Assembly: GCF_000002235.5 (NCBI RefSeq)
Contig: NW_022145539.1
Span: forward strand, 1,191,501-1,255,500
Direction: 5' to 3'
From: Strongylocentrotus purpuratus
Taxonomy: Eukaryota > Echinodermata > Echinoidea > Camarodonta > Strongylocentrotidae
Length of the DNA: 64,000 nt
The notes beneath the pieces are model-generated. The model ran no database searches. It was given only the letters and a program-made list of their open reading frames with translations, and was not told the DNA's origin. How positions within the stretch are numbered: position 1 is the stretch's first letter; every line of letters begins with the position of its first letter. Made by a program: the position numbers and the translations under genes. This document shows, in pieces, positions 1 through 13,428 of the stretch.

Positions 1-809
1 AAGAAATATACTATACTATATCATCTCCCTCTCTTCCTTATCACTCTCTTTTCTCCCATATAAGTATATATTATACCCGTTTTCCTAATGTACGCGCATC
101 AGTCGCATAGACTATCACGGTAAGTTGTTTTTATAAAGCCAGGCTTCAGAACTAGAGTACACTATTTAAAACACTGAAACCCTCACTTTCAAGATCAACA
201 AAGAGGAAACAAACGTTCAAAGAGAAGGTTCCTTTCTTCGCTTGTTTGACAGGCCTTTATATCTCCTTCTAATATATCTGATGGACCCATGTCACCCATC
301 CCCTCACAGATAGTCACTTCTATTAAAAGTTCCGCGTTTGTCTTTTTGGTTTGAACAAGAATGTGGTTGACTAATTGTTTATAATAAATCTTTTCTTTTT
401 AATTACTGCTTAAAAACGTATTTGAAAGTTTTCGTCTCAATAATTTTCTTTGCCGTAATATGAATGCGTTTCGCAAATGCATACCGTGTAAAAATTGCAG
501 GTATTAAATGCCGAGTAATTGTGACTATTTTTTTAAAATATGAATTCCCAAGTCATTTTAGATAAACGAATATATATCTTGTCGATTTCAAGTAATAATT
601 GAATCTCTTGTACATTAGGTATTATCTGAATTCATGGGCTTTTTAGAGTATTCATATCCTTCCGTTGATGGCGATGTAAAATTATACTTCTTCATGTTAT
701 TTTCAAGTATATACGAATTGAATAATTAGTATCATTATTCATAAGACTGGGGCTTAAGCATCGACTATTCGCTCCATTGCAATCCTGTCATATCACGGTC
801 GCTTACAGG
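1..809. other. Noncoding DNA upstream of the protease gene
   Basis: AT-rich sequence without a credible coding exon, RNA gene or repeat that I recognise. It could hold an upstream promoter or first noncoding exon of the protease gene, because the signal-peptide exon is preceded by a splice acceptor, but nothing here marks one. Confidence 0.5.
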
Positions 810-1389
810 CCCTATCTCACTGAGCTGCGAATGCTTGCGAGGGTAGCGAATTTTGGATTCGCCAACTTTTCTGACGAATGTTGGCGAAAACTAGCGACTT
901 TTAGCGATGTTTAGCGTCGATTAGCAACATTTGAGAGAATGTTTGCGAAAGGCAGTTGGTGTCTATTAGCGACTGTAAGCAAATGTTAGCGACAGTTTTT
1001 GAGAAGATTAGCAACTATTTGCCAATTTTTTGCCACTAATTGTGAATGTTTGGGACCTTTTGCTAACTCTTGGTAAGCAATGGATCGATTTTGATATAGG
1101 AACCATTATGGTAACGTGGTCGCTAGCATTGGCGAATCAAAAAGAACTTCAGCGACACCGTCTTACAACTGTTTGCAAAGGCTTACGACTGTTTTGCAAA
1201 CGCTTGCAACTGTTTGCGGAAAATAAATTCGCAAAGAAATTTTGAACGTGTTTAAAATTTCCTTACGACAAGAAAAACTGTTTACGACAATGAAAACTGT
1301 TTGCAAACTCTCTTGCCATCTTTTACGAACCCTGGCAAAACCCCCAAATTCGCTACGTTCGCAAGCATTTCCTGCTCAGTGAGATAGGG
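810..1389. mobile_element. MITE of 580 bp with ~47-bp terminal inverted repeats and TTAGCGAC-like internal repeats
   Basis: The left end reads CCCTATCTCACTGAGC and the right end is its reverse complement. The match continues for about 47 bases with few differences (ATGCTTGCGA, GTAGCGAATTT). The interior is a loose series of TTAGCGAC and TTTGCGA words spaced about 10-20 bases apart on the left, and their complement-like TTTGCAA and TTCGCAA forms on the right. No transposase is encoded, and the one open frame inside is a by-product of the repeats. No clear target-site duplication could be read, so the superfamily is undecided. Confidence 0.8.
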
Positions 1390-2169
1390 ACTTTACCAAT
1401 GTCCCAAAAAATCCCATCAATACCACTGGAGAACATTAGTAAATTCGCAAAAATATCAATGCAGAACCAAGACAGCTGCTGGTATAGGCACAGGCCTTGC
1501 CAATCCAATGCTGTCAGGCTTTACGAAAAATAACGTACGTTTTCACAAGGGGGCTCGATTGCTGGATAGTTGATGATCTAAATGGCAAGATTTGAAGAAA
1601 AAAGGAAGGTTTCACCAAGGGTAGAACAAAATTGAAAACCTTCTTCTTCTGCAGAGTTAAATATATGGTATCGATCGAAGTGGAAAGAGTGGGAGGAATA
1701 TCGATTGCAATTTTTCTTCGTTATGAGATTACCAGAGATTGAGAAAAGCTTTAAACGCCAAAGAATTCATCATTACATCATACAGATATTTCTGTATTGT
1801 TTAGTTACTATTTGGAGTTTATATACCAAGTTGCGGAGAAAAAGTTCTATATGGAGGTTAATAGTTATAATATATGCCTGAATGCCTCTTTTCCTGAGCG
1901 TTTAAAGTATATTATATTGTTTTTAAATTAATGTAATTTAGCGGTAAGCAGCGTTATCTTTTATATTTTGTTTTTCGTTGTTGTTGTCGGTTTTGTTGGT
2001 CTCCACTTGGGGTGCAACTCCAAGAAGGGCACTTTTCCAATCGTGAAGAACATGAATCGAAAGTGGGATTTTCCTGACATATCCTCTATGGCAACTTATT
2101 TAATAACATTATTCGTACCATCTCCTCTGATACGATAATCATTTTACAGCATGCACTTGCGCAACTATA
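1390..2169. other. Noncoding DNA between two MITEs
   Basis: AT-rich sequence in which I see no exon, RNA gene or clear repeat. Confidence 0.45.
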
Positions 2170-2801
2170 CAGTGCGTTCCAGAAAAAACGAAACCGAGAA
2201 CTATGATAGAATCGATGATTTATCATAACTTAATCACAATTATAATTGATAAATGAATCATATTTGTAAATCTTAGATCCTCCTCTTTCATATGATGCAA
2301 CTCTTATAATGCATATTTCATGCATGAGTGATTAAAGTGAATTTGAAGAGAGGAAACCAAAAGGTCATTTGGCGGACGGTATCTGAATTGAAAAAAATGA
2401 GCTAGTAATAACAAAGTTCTGTTTGTTTAAAGTAGTGCTTGCATTTCCATAATTTTATTAAACGAATTCGTTTTCACTGGCTGCCTGCCGTAGCAACAAA
2501 CTGAATTATCAAAAGACTTAACTCCGTTTCGTTGGCAATCAGCCGTAGACGAAAAAATGCATGCATGGTTGATTGTCAACGAAACGGAGTTAAGTCTTTT
2601 GTACAAATGACTTTTTGGTTTCCTCTCTTCAAATTGATTTTAATCACTCATGCGTGAAATATGCATCATATGAGTTGCATCAAATGGAAGAGGAGGATCT
2701 AAGCTTTCCAAATATGTGTCATTTATTAATTATAAATGTGACTATCAAAGTTATGATAAAACATCGATAATTCTCGGTTTCGTTTTTTCTGGGACGCACT
2801 G
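2170..2801. mobile_element. Fold-back element, copy 1 (CAGTGCGT ends, 632 bp)
   Basis: Both ends carry the same long inverted repeat: CAGTGCGTYCCAGAAAAAAC, then GAAACCGAGAA and a TTATCATAACTT-like block. The arms continue inward through a block containing GATCCTCCTCTT, an ATGCATGAGTGATTAA block and GAGGAAACCAAAA. The centre has an almost perfect palindrome built on GACTTAACTCCGTTTCGTT. The element carries no protein gene. A TA precedes the left end (2168-2169), but the right flank is not clearly TA. A second copy lies at 9941-10610. The ends fit a Tc1/mariner-type MITE. Confidence 0.85.
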
Positions 2802-2858
2802 GACTATGAATCATTAAAAACTTTTACACGATAATCAAACATTCTTTTATTTTCATAG

Positions 2859-2954
2859 GTGGAGAAGTTTCACGAAGAGAAATGGGGATAATGTTCATCG
2901 TGTTTGGGTTTTTGGCTGTCTCTGTTCTGCCGTATACATCTGCAGAAAATACAG
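2859..2954 (+). CDS. Protease exon 1: 5' leader and signal peptide
   Basis: The exon follows a good acceptor (TTTTATTTTCATAG), so at least one noncoding exon should lie upstream. The first ATG is at 2882 and opens a short hydrophobic leader ([15 protein letters not shown]), a typical secretory signal with a likely cut after SA. The donor GTAAGA leaves phase 1. Confidence 0.8.
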
Positions 2955-5180
2955 GTAAGATAATTCTTATACTAGTATTATTCCAATTCAACTGACCAAG
3001 GAAAACGATTTGCTAAATAGCTGAATGAATAAGTATTTCGTCGTCAAAATGTTTCTTAATTGGACACATTAATATTTTACTAACAAAATGTTATGTAGTT
3101 GAAACTAGATAGAGTACAAATTGCAACAAGGAATTTAAAATAGATGAAAATCGTTCATAAAAATGTATAAATATTGCTGATTTGAAGTTATTAATGCGTA
3201 CTTCGTAGAAATGATTAATATCATACACATTAAGACGTGCTCTTCGCTATTGTGGATTTGGTATACATTGAACTTAATAATTTCTATGTATCTTGTCATG
3301 GTTTATGGAAAAAAAATAGCATATTTCATATAAATGTGAATACATGATTATATTTAACAACATCAAAATTGCACACAAACGTTGCATTGTTTTAAAACTT
3401 AACTCCCTTGGGGATCATTCGGGCCACGCGACATTTTACAGACACAATGATGAAAAAATTACACTGGGTATCTGATATACTTGAGGGCTACACATTTGGC
3501 CTGTCGGCTAAAACAAGAGTAGTACTTAGCGATGGTTCGGTGGTAGAGCAGTGGTCTAGTCACCTGGAGGTCACGGGTTCGAAACCAAGTCGACGCTTGT
3601 GCACTTCGGTAAGGTATTAATCCTCATTAGCAAGTCCCTCGGAGAGGACTTAAAGTCGGCGTTTCCCTGGTTCCCTACTTACAAGCATACACATACTTTC
3701 TTAGCATTCAGGTAAAACAAAACAATTGGAAGTTATTCAGGAAGAAAATATTATTTATACCCCGTCCTTTATTTCGGTAGACTTTTTAATTTCTGATTAT
3801 TATGTACATGGATGAGGATATGAAACAGCATTTAAATCCCACCTGCACTAGTTTGGACAGGAGGGATTAGACCTCCCACTTGGTCACTGACAGGTGGTTA
3901 TCTCATCAACTAAGCTCTCAATTAACATAAGAAAAGGAGGATCATGGGGGACCAATGGTCACCGATTAACCATTGTTTTCTATGTGTCCCTTTTGCAGCC
4001 AACATCAAATTCTGTAGAACTTTGCAGGAATTATGAATATGTCATGTATGTCCTAGCTGTGAAATTTAAACGTTAACAGTGTCCTAATATTCAAATTATG
4101 CAAGGAAACCCGTTTACTTGCTAGACTTCACTGTCAGACACTATTGAGTGACTGACTGGCTTTGTTCATCTTTGGTATAAAATGAGCCATAAGGGGTTCA
4201 TGAGCATTTGTCTACATCAATAACCCACTTCTTGTAATGGCCAAAATTAAACCGATTAAATCTTTATGCAGCATAAAACGTACAACCATTCGGTACAATA
4301 GTCTGAAAATCAGACTATACCTTATTAGCTCTATAGCTCCTAAGTCGATTTGACAACTTATAGTCGTTATTTTCCCACTTAAAGACATTTTCAAGCCCAC
4401 TTTTTTATAGGGAAGTTCTAAATTAGTATTGTCTTTCAAATGCTGTTGGAATTTAACCTTTTCATGTTTGTGGCCTGCAAATGGGACATAGTACCTTTAA
4501 TTATGCTTTTATCCAGTCAAAACAAAATCAATTTTCCTTCCTTGCTGCTCCCAGATAACAATGAATGTCGGTTCGAGAACCGCTGCTACAATGGAGGAAC
4601 CTGCTACAATGAATTCGGAAATGTTGTAACGGTTTCATATTTTTGTAGGGTTTAAAGTGATCTAATTAAACTCGTTCAAGTTCTGAAGTACATTACACTT
4701 TATTTCCTAGAGATGGGATGGGTGCGTTGCGGCTAGAGTAGATAGTTCATGAAATGGCATTTTCAATTCCTGGCTGTCTTGTCTTCAGTGGATGTATCGT
4801 TGTGTACATCGGGTGTCTGTCAATTCTATATATCTATCAAAATATCTTCTCTCAGCTTGGAGGCTGATTGTAACATTTTTCCACACATCTCTGTTTTCTG
4901 CTATCTTGGTATACTCTCGTATTGTCATTGCACACCATGTCGCAACGTTCCCCTTCTAGTTACTTACTGTTTTTCCTCTTAGTCTGGTACCTTCTACTTT
5001 TCTTTCGAAAAATCTTTCATGATGCTGGCAATTGCTGGGATAAGAATAATTGCAGGACTCTAAAGAAGAACACCGTTTATGCCTTGGCTTCTTTGGTTTA
5101 AAGATATTATTACTTTTTTAATCACTCTTATCACCATTTCATTATTATTTTATTATTTTCATCGTTATTATTTATATTAC

Positions 5181-5270
<90 letters not shown>

Positions 5271-8200
5271 GAATTCATTGCACAGATACCAGCATCACTG
5301 TGATAGAAATTGAATGGAACGAACCCACCGTCATATCTTCACCCGGCTATCCATCCTCCTACTACGGCTCGAACCTCGACCTTACTTGGGTACTCAAGGC
5401 TCCAGAGGGTCACATCCTTCAGATACATATTCTAGAGCTGGCCCTAGAAACGAAATACGACTACTTGTACATTGGTTATGGGCCTGGTCCCAATAAACCT
5501 GGTTCTTGGGAGCTTCAGAAACTGACTGGGTATAGCAATTCCAGTGAACCCGCTACACCCGGTCACTCTATGTGGGTCAGGTTCACCACAGATGTCTCAA
5601 CGGGTGATATTGGATTCAGTCTTCGTGTCACAGCTATACTAAACCCTGGTAAGATCATATTAGCAATAGGTTCTGGTGTCGTGGTCTAGTGGATACGTCA
5701 CCGGACTGTGGATCATATGGTTTTCGCTTCGAGTCCCGCCGAGGCACTAATGTCCTTTGGCAAGACATTAATCTATCTTTGTTAATATCCTTCCAGACAT
5801 AGTAAACGGCAACCCGGTAGGAATTTATTCCTTGAATCCTTTTAACGCCTTAGGGCATTCTTCTTCTTATTATTTTTTAGTTATGTTTCTTATTAGCAAC
5901 CCCTGGGCCACACGGGGCACGCAAGACGATTTAATTCGGCTTATCATCATTTTAAATAGTCAAAAAGAAAGAAAATTCTCCACTGCTGTAGGTGGATACG
6001 TAATACCATATCACTGATTATTAACGCATCAACAATTTACTTCCCTCACTCACAATTTTTTATCTAGAATGCTTTGAAGTAATAAATTATCAGAAATGAA
6101 AGTAAGGATAATTTATATAGTATCCTTCAATTTCCTATGAAGCAGGAGGGAAAATATTCCACTAACACTAGATTGGTTTTTGGTGAAGTGTAATACACAG
6201 AGGCCTGTATTAAAACGTAATTTCAGAAATATTCCTTTCCCGCCTGATAAATAAGTTACAAACCAGTGACCTAGTCACTGCGCTGACAGAGGTTGTTAAA
6301 GATTGGTAGGCCTACGATAATTTGTTTGCCAGTTATGTTTAAGACATCTGACGAAAAATGCATGTTGTTTAAAAAAAGGGTCGTGCCTCATAATATTTGA
6401 TTTCTTGTCCAGAGTGATTATTTCAATTATACTCAAAATATTACATTAGGTACCCCTTCTAAAAAAGAGTTGGGATTGATCCGCATCAATCGTAGCCTAT
6501 CCGATATGCGTCGGGCTTTACAAGTATACTTATTGCGTTTGGGAGACTGACATCGGCGCGGGCGTCAGCCCGAGCGCCTATCATCACTGGTGCATGCGAA
6601 AAGTTTTATTTTCTTTCATGTCCATTGTTTCGTTCGTAGAAAATCTACGAACCACCTGTAAAGCTCTTTCATGAATATTTATGTTGCACGGACCAAAATA
6701 GGCCAATGAGCGATGAGGAAACTGGAGGTGATATTTGATTGGTTAAATCAAAGTGATTGATCACCAACTAAGGCTAGTCTTATGAATCATGCATGAGAAT
6801 ACGCTCGTCACAAATACGATACACATAATATGAATAATGATGAGTTCACTAGTCTTCTTGTATCGTTTTTTTGTTTTTTTGTTTTTTTGTTTTGTTTTTT
6901 GTTTTTGTTTTTGTTTTCTTTTTTTTTGGTTTTTTGTTTGTTTTGTGTTTGTTGTTGTTGGTTTTGTTTTTAACGGGGGTAGGGGATTTAACAAACTTTA
7001 TTCATTCGATATAACTAAGTTGATTGTAGTCTGTACTTTGTTCCAATATGTTATAAATTGTAATATGTAATAGGGATACTAGTAACACAGAACAAAATAT
7101 AGAGGGGGGGGGGGGTTATAACAATATTAATTCATTCAATATAATTGAGATTACTGTATTTTGTACTCTGTAATTTGTTTCAATATGTTATATATTACAA
7201 TTTGTATGAATTAATATTATTTATTGAGTGAATACAATAAAGAATATTACAAAACAAAACTAGTAATGATAGGCGCTCGGGCTGACGCCCGCGCCGATGT
7301 CAGTCTCCATAACGCGATCAGTATATACAGCCCGACGCATATCGAATAGGCTACATCAATCGCAAGTTTGCAGCCTCCTATTTCTTATGTATATTATTGC
7401 GATTGATATCAATCGTATCTAAGTTGCGATTAATATCAACTCTTTATAAGACGGAGCCCAGACCTTATATTGCTATTCGGAATCTATCAGTTAAAGTACA
7501 CGATAACAAATTGTTTACTAGAATTGAGATTATCTATAATTCGATTCTTTAAATACTTCATGACAGGATGCAGCAGCGGTCAAGTGCAATGTTCTAGTGG
7601 AATGTGTATCAACGAATCGGCAAGTTGTGACGGAAATAACGACTGTCTCGATTTCTCAGAGGAGGAATACTGTCGTAAGTTTTGATTTAACGTTTACATT
7701 CGCTTTTTAATTAATTCATATGGTTATACATGTAGTTTCCTTCAATTGTATTGCACACATTGTATTGTATTAATGCATTTCTATGTTATCTCTATATATT
7801 GAGGGAGTTTCTATACTTTTACTTTAGAGAGAGTTTTTTTTTTTTCCCCTGAGTATTTGTTAAGCAGTTCCCCCAAACACATCAATTACATCCACACACA
7901 ACATATTCCGTGATTAGGTGCGATTAGGCGTGATTAGTTTTACGTCGTATAACGAAACGCATGTTTGGGCATCGTTTCGTTATACGACGTTTCGTTATAC
8001 GACGTATAGTTAGTAAGCGTCCACACACACAATTTCATAGTATAACTATCGCGAAACAGTATAACTATCCCGAAACGGTGTAACTAATCACGCCTAATCA
8101 CGGAAAATGTTGTGTGTGGACACGGGGAATGTGTCATATAGGTTGTCTGCTTTCCCGATTTCTCTGACATGTTATCGCTGTTTTTTACCCTTCATTGATC

Positions 8201-11200
8201 GATTTTCTCCTACCCAGCGTACTGCGAACAAGTTCAATTTGATATATGTAGACAGAACCTGGCCTACGATTTGACTTTTTTCCCGAATCGGAACGCAGAG
8301 ACAGCAGACGCTGCAGCGGGAAGCTTTCCAGACATGGTAAGCAGCGGAATGTCTTTTTAATTGCTTTATAAAGAAATGTTAAGTTTTTCATTATTATTGA
8401 TGGATTTGTCCAGATTGTTGGTGGTTTTCATAGATAATGCCAGGAACGATTAATTAATTAGTTTTAACTTTAGTAGAACACTGTCTGACTACGATTATTG
8501 ACCTGTATATCAACCAATGAATTTGGTATTTGTTAATACGCATTCAGTAATTGTTTTTTTTTTTTGTATAAGTGATTATTTTCGAGGGGATATGCATGAT
8601 AGCAAAGATAATCACACAGAAGGATGTATATTTCAGAGATGTAACGACTGAAAATATGTTGGAGATCTTTTTTGATGTAATATTTATTGTTTGTATGAAA
8701 ATACATAATTTATGTTATATTTGTCGGCACGTGGTCCCCCCTACCACTTGCAAGAGCTGCTGGCTACACTGAAGTTGTTGATGTACCATACACATCTACG
8801 TTGCAATTGCCTTTGAAAATCCTGACGTGAAATCCTCAAAGTTTATACTTTCTAATGACCTACCATAGGCAGATACTATATCATCGTGCCATGATCACCT
8901 GTTCCCTATCATGTGCTCCGTTTACTATCCGGAATGCACCCATAACGGCCCCACCCATCGGGTTTGCTACTCCGACTGTTTGGCAGTCACTGATGCCTGC
9001 AAGGCATCCTTTGAGCAACTCCTCGACCGTCCATGGCCCGTCAACTGTTCGATGTTTACCGATGAACAGGAGGAAGATGGGAGCTGTTTTGGCCCTATGG
9101 GAGGTAAAGACCATGCAGCGATATTCATGTAGATGATATCGAGTTAAGAATATGCTTGGACTTAACAAGATGCCCTAAGTGTTTATAAATCATAGTTCAT
9201 AAAACCGAAGAAAATATGTCGGCATTTTCTATTGAATTCATCACACGTGGCAGTGGCGTACAGCTAATGAGATGGGATGGCGGCACTGATCTTACTGCCA
9301 AGTGGATTTCTAGAGAAACAAGAAAATCAGCAACCAAATGGGAGGTAGATTGGAGAGTATTCAAAGATTGTCTGTCATCTTTTTTGGGCCTCCTTTTCCC
9401 TCTTTTCATTTTATTTTCGATTTATGCTTTGTTTTGTTTCATTTGCTGGGGGGAGGCGAAGGGGGGCTATTCAAATTGGGTGGATGTCCCTTCCCTTCCC
9501 GTCGTTGTGCCACTGACTTGCGACTTTATTCCTCCCCCAGATCTTTTCGATACCAAAATATGCGGGACACGCCCTGCATACACACCAGATCAATACAGGG
9601 TTCTTGGTGGTACCAACGCACGCCCAGGGGAATTCCCTTGGATTGGTTCACTCCGCATCGACGGATTGAAATTTGAAAGACGTTGGTGTGGGTCTACCCT
9701 GATCAACTCTCAATGGGTTATTACCGCAGCTCACTGCGTGTAAGTATGATGCCACTAATCAGACTCGTTTGCTCTGTGGAAATGGAAGCGAATTTACACC
9801 TTACCTTCATAGGGATATTTACTTAGTCCAATTTTTATAGTAGCGAACGACGTGTTTACCTCTAGAATGCATGTAAATAATTAAACAAATTATGTACCGA
9901 GTTTTCGTATAAATAATCATAGTCATGAAAGTTTATAATACAGTGCGTCCCAGAAAAAACGAAACCGAGAAGTATCGATGTTCTATCATAACTTAATCAA
10001 CAATAATCAATGAATGATACATATTTGGAAAGCTTAGAGTCTCCTCGTTCATGTGATGCTACTCAGATGATGCGTATTTCATGCATGAGTGATTAAAAGC
10101 AATTTGAAGGAAGTAAACCAAAAAGACATTTGGCGGGCGGTATCTGAATTTCGAGGAAAAAATCAAATTTCTAGAAAGTTGAGTTTTTGCCCTTTCATAT
10201 GACCCCTCAATCAGGAAAAATGAGCGAGGAATGACAAAGTTCTGTTTGTTTAAAGTAGTGCTTGCATTTCCATAATTTTATTGAACGAATTCGTTTTCAC
10301 TGGCTGCCCGCCGTATCAATAAACGAAATTAACAAAAGACTTAACTCCGTTTCGTTGACAATCAGCCTAGACGAGAGTCTTCATGCATGGCTGATTGTCA
10401 ACGAAACGGAGTTAAGTCTTTTGTCAAATCTGCTTTTTGCTACGGCAAGCACCCAGTGAAAACGAATTCGTTTGTTAAAATTATGAAAATGTAGGGGCTA
10501 CTTTAAACAAACAGAGCTTTCCAAATATGTATCATTCATCAATTATGGTTGTGATTAAGTTATGATAAAACATCGATACTTCTCGGTTTCGTTTTTTCTG
10601 GGACGCACTGTATAAAGTATCACTAGTAGTCAATATATGTGCACCAAATTCTATATCCGTTCTTTTGAACAGATCTACCCAATCACAATATCATGTAAAA
10701 GGCATTAAGCAATACTTTATTGAACTTTGCGCTATATGAAAAGCAATTGTATGTATGTATGAAATAAAATTTTTGGATTTAGATACTTGAAGATATGCCC
10801 TTTCCAGCCTAATGCAAAATTATAAACCCTAACGGTGACCGACTTTGCAAAAAATGCCCTCCAAATATGCAGTTTTCAAGAAAATTGCGAAATAACTTCA
10901 ACTTGCTCTAAAATTACGATCCTTATGCCTACGTCAATGAAACTTTGCAGACACATGTATACGTGACAACTGTCTGCTAAGTTTAGTAAAATTCAATTAT
11001 GTCAGCACAAAGTTATCGCCCAAAATGATGAATTTACTATGCATTACGTAATAGCGCGTTTAATGCTAGCAGTACATTGCGCGCAGATGACAATGGTGTC
11101 AAACTGACCGCAATGAAGTGCCTTTTCGAATGATACCAAGTATGATATATGTTCACACACAAAATTGTGAGTTAATCGCATTTTAGACACCATATTATAC

Positions 11201-13291
11201 TGTTTATGATTATGTAAGTATAGACGACCGTTAGTGCCACATCGCCCGTCATTGCACGCATATCGTAGTGCCACGATTGCAGGTCTAGTTTATAATAAAA
11301 TCATGATGTACATGTATGAAACTACAGTTAATATATAATATATATCATGCTCAAATAAATGCAGCTCCATTGAGATGTCCTTTTGATATACATGATTATA
11401 TTTCGCCCTAGTAAAAATCACTGATTTTACATCCAATATCATTTATAGTGATTACTACGTCGATCGTGTGGTTTTTGGGAACGCACATTTGACGGATGAC
11501 TCCGACAACGAAGTAGCGATTGAGGTGGCTGATATTTTCGTCCATCCCGAGTACGACGTCTATTGGCTCTACAACGACATCGCTCTGATACGACTTGCTG
11601 AACCGGTGACATTTAGTGACTACGTCAGACCCGCGTGTCTGTCGGAATCCTCGGATGAACTCAATGACTATCGTCGCTGTCTCGTCGCTGGATGGGCAAC
11701 TATACTGGAAGGCTCACGTATGCATTGTTTTAATTTATATTTGATGATGATAATAATAATTAGATTAATTTACATAGCGCAGCCACTCTAATGCTCTGTA
11801 ATGAAATCAAAACTCCTAACTGTGCTACTATACAGACAAACAATAATGAATAAACATATTAATCCTGAAAACAAGTGCATCTTCAACAAAAATTTGAAGA
11901 CAGCAACAGATGAGGCTTTGATAATGATAATAATGATGATAATGAAAGAACATTTTCCATTTTGTAAAGCGAATTACTCAAATGAAACGAAGTGTGTGTG
12001 CGTGTGTGTGTCCTTAAATGCGATACGATTTCTTCAGTTTTATACGGGTGCCGGTATCACCTTACAGTGCATGTCAGAGTATATATATTACTCCATTACA
12101 CCAGTACCCATTCACTACGCCTGTGTCAAGAGAGACGACTGAAAATAAAATACTTCGTCTAAGAATATGCGCAGCGGGAAGAGATTCAAACTGTCGGCCA
12201 CTCTTTTCAAACATGATGTGCATGTTTTTTGTTTTAAACTGGTTTCCTGTATGCAAGTTGATTCTGATATGTTTAATTATTTTGATCTTCTTTGCCTTCA
12301 TATTTATCCAGTCTTGTGAAAATTATGCTCGTGGACGGCTAGCCTAATACAAGGACCTAGGACTTTTCTTTAAGTTTTCCAATATTCATTTATTTTCATT
12401 CTTTTTAAGGCTCAGGTATTTATTCATATCATTAGCCAGGTTAAATCATGATTTACTTTATGTATTTATTTGTGAATATAATAATATATATATTTTTACT
12501 TACAATGAATGACACAATTAAATTGTATTGAATTGAAATTGAATCAACAACATTACTGTGCTTCACTATTTAGTTGCTGATATAGGTTGCTCCTTTCCTA
12601 CAGGGGTTAGCCAATCAATTATCTAGGTTATCTGATTGACAGGAATGTGATATCCAAAAGGCCTCTTTCAAACAGAGAAGCTTTGAACAATCACTTCAGT
12701 AGTTCTTCTTCACGTAGATCTCAAAATTCATAACCAATATGATTTCATCCACCTAACTTGATACCCCTATTCACCTAAATATCATTAAATACTGTATTTA
12801 TTAGTTGGTTAAAAAATGAAAAATCATGCTAAATAATAATAATAATAATAATATTTAATTTTTATATAGCGCTTAATACAAATGTCTCTAAGCGCTTTAC
12901 AAATAGCAGTGTTGAAACCACTTTACCTTTCCATAACTCTTTAAATGGTTTCAAACATTTGATGATAACTTGACTTGAAATTCGTTTGCTTACAGAAGAT
13001 GTAAACGATGATTTACTTTAATCTTTCGCAGCGTTGACAGAGAGCTTGAAAAAAGTAGTGGTGACCCTTCCTAACCAAGGCGGGTGCAATTCTTCGTACC
13101 AGGAGACTCTGACAGAAGAAATGATATGTGCTGAACTAGACCCAGGTGGAATTGATACTTGTCAGGTAACTGCTATCTTTGGCGTAGCCTGAGTGTTAAC
13201 CATGGGGGCACAGGTATCATGGGGGCGGCGGTATCGGACACAATAGGCAACTGTTATGAGGATTGAATTAAAGAGAATGCTACTACTACTT

Positions 13292-13325
<34 letters not shown>

Positions 13326-13397
13326 CAGTGGGGTACGCAGGATTTTTTCAGGGGGGGGGTTAACAGCCAGCCGCTGAATAAGCGGGGGGTAAGAGGA

Positions 13398-13428
<31 letters not shown>

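Noticed and set aside
5079..5303. Tyrosine-rich open frame
   Set aside because: Translation of a (TTA)n microsatellite.
9216..9540. Open frame extending the trypsin exon upstream to 9216
   Set aside because: The extension has no domain, and a polypyrimidine acceptor ending CCTCCCCCAG at 9540 in the right phase marks the true exon start.
12018..12347. 109-codon open frame in the protease intron
   Set aside because: No domain, no usable splice sites in phase with the neighbouring exons.
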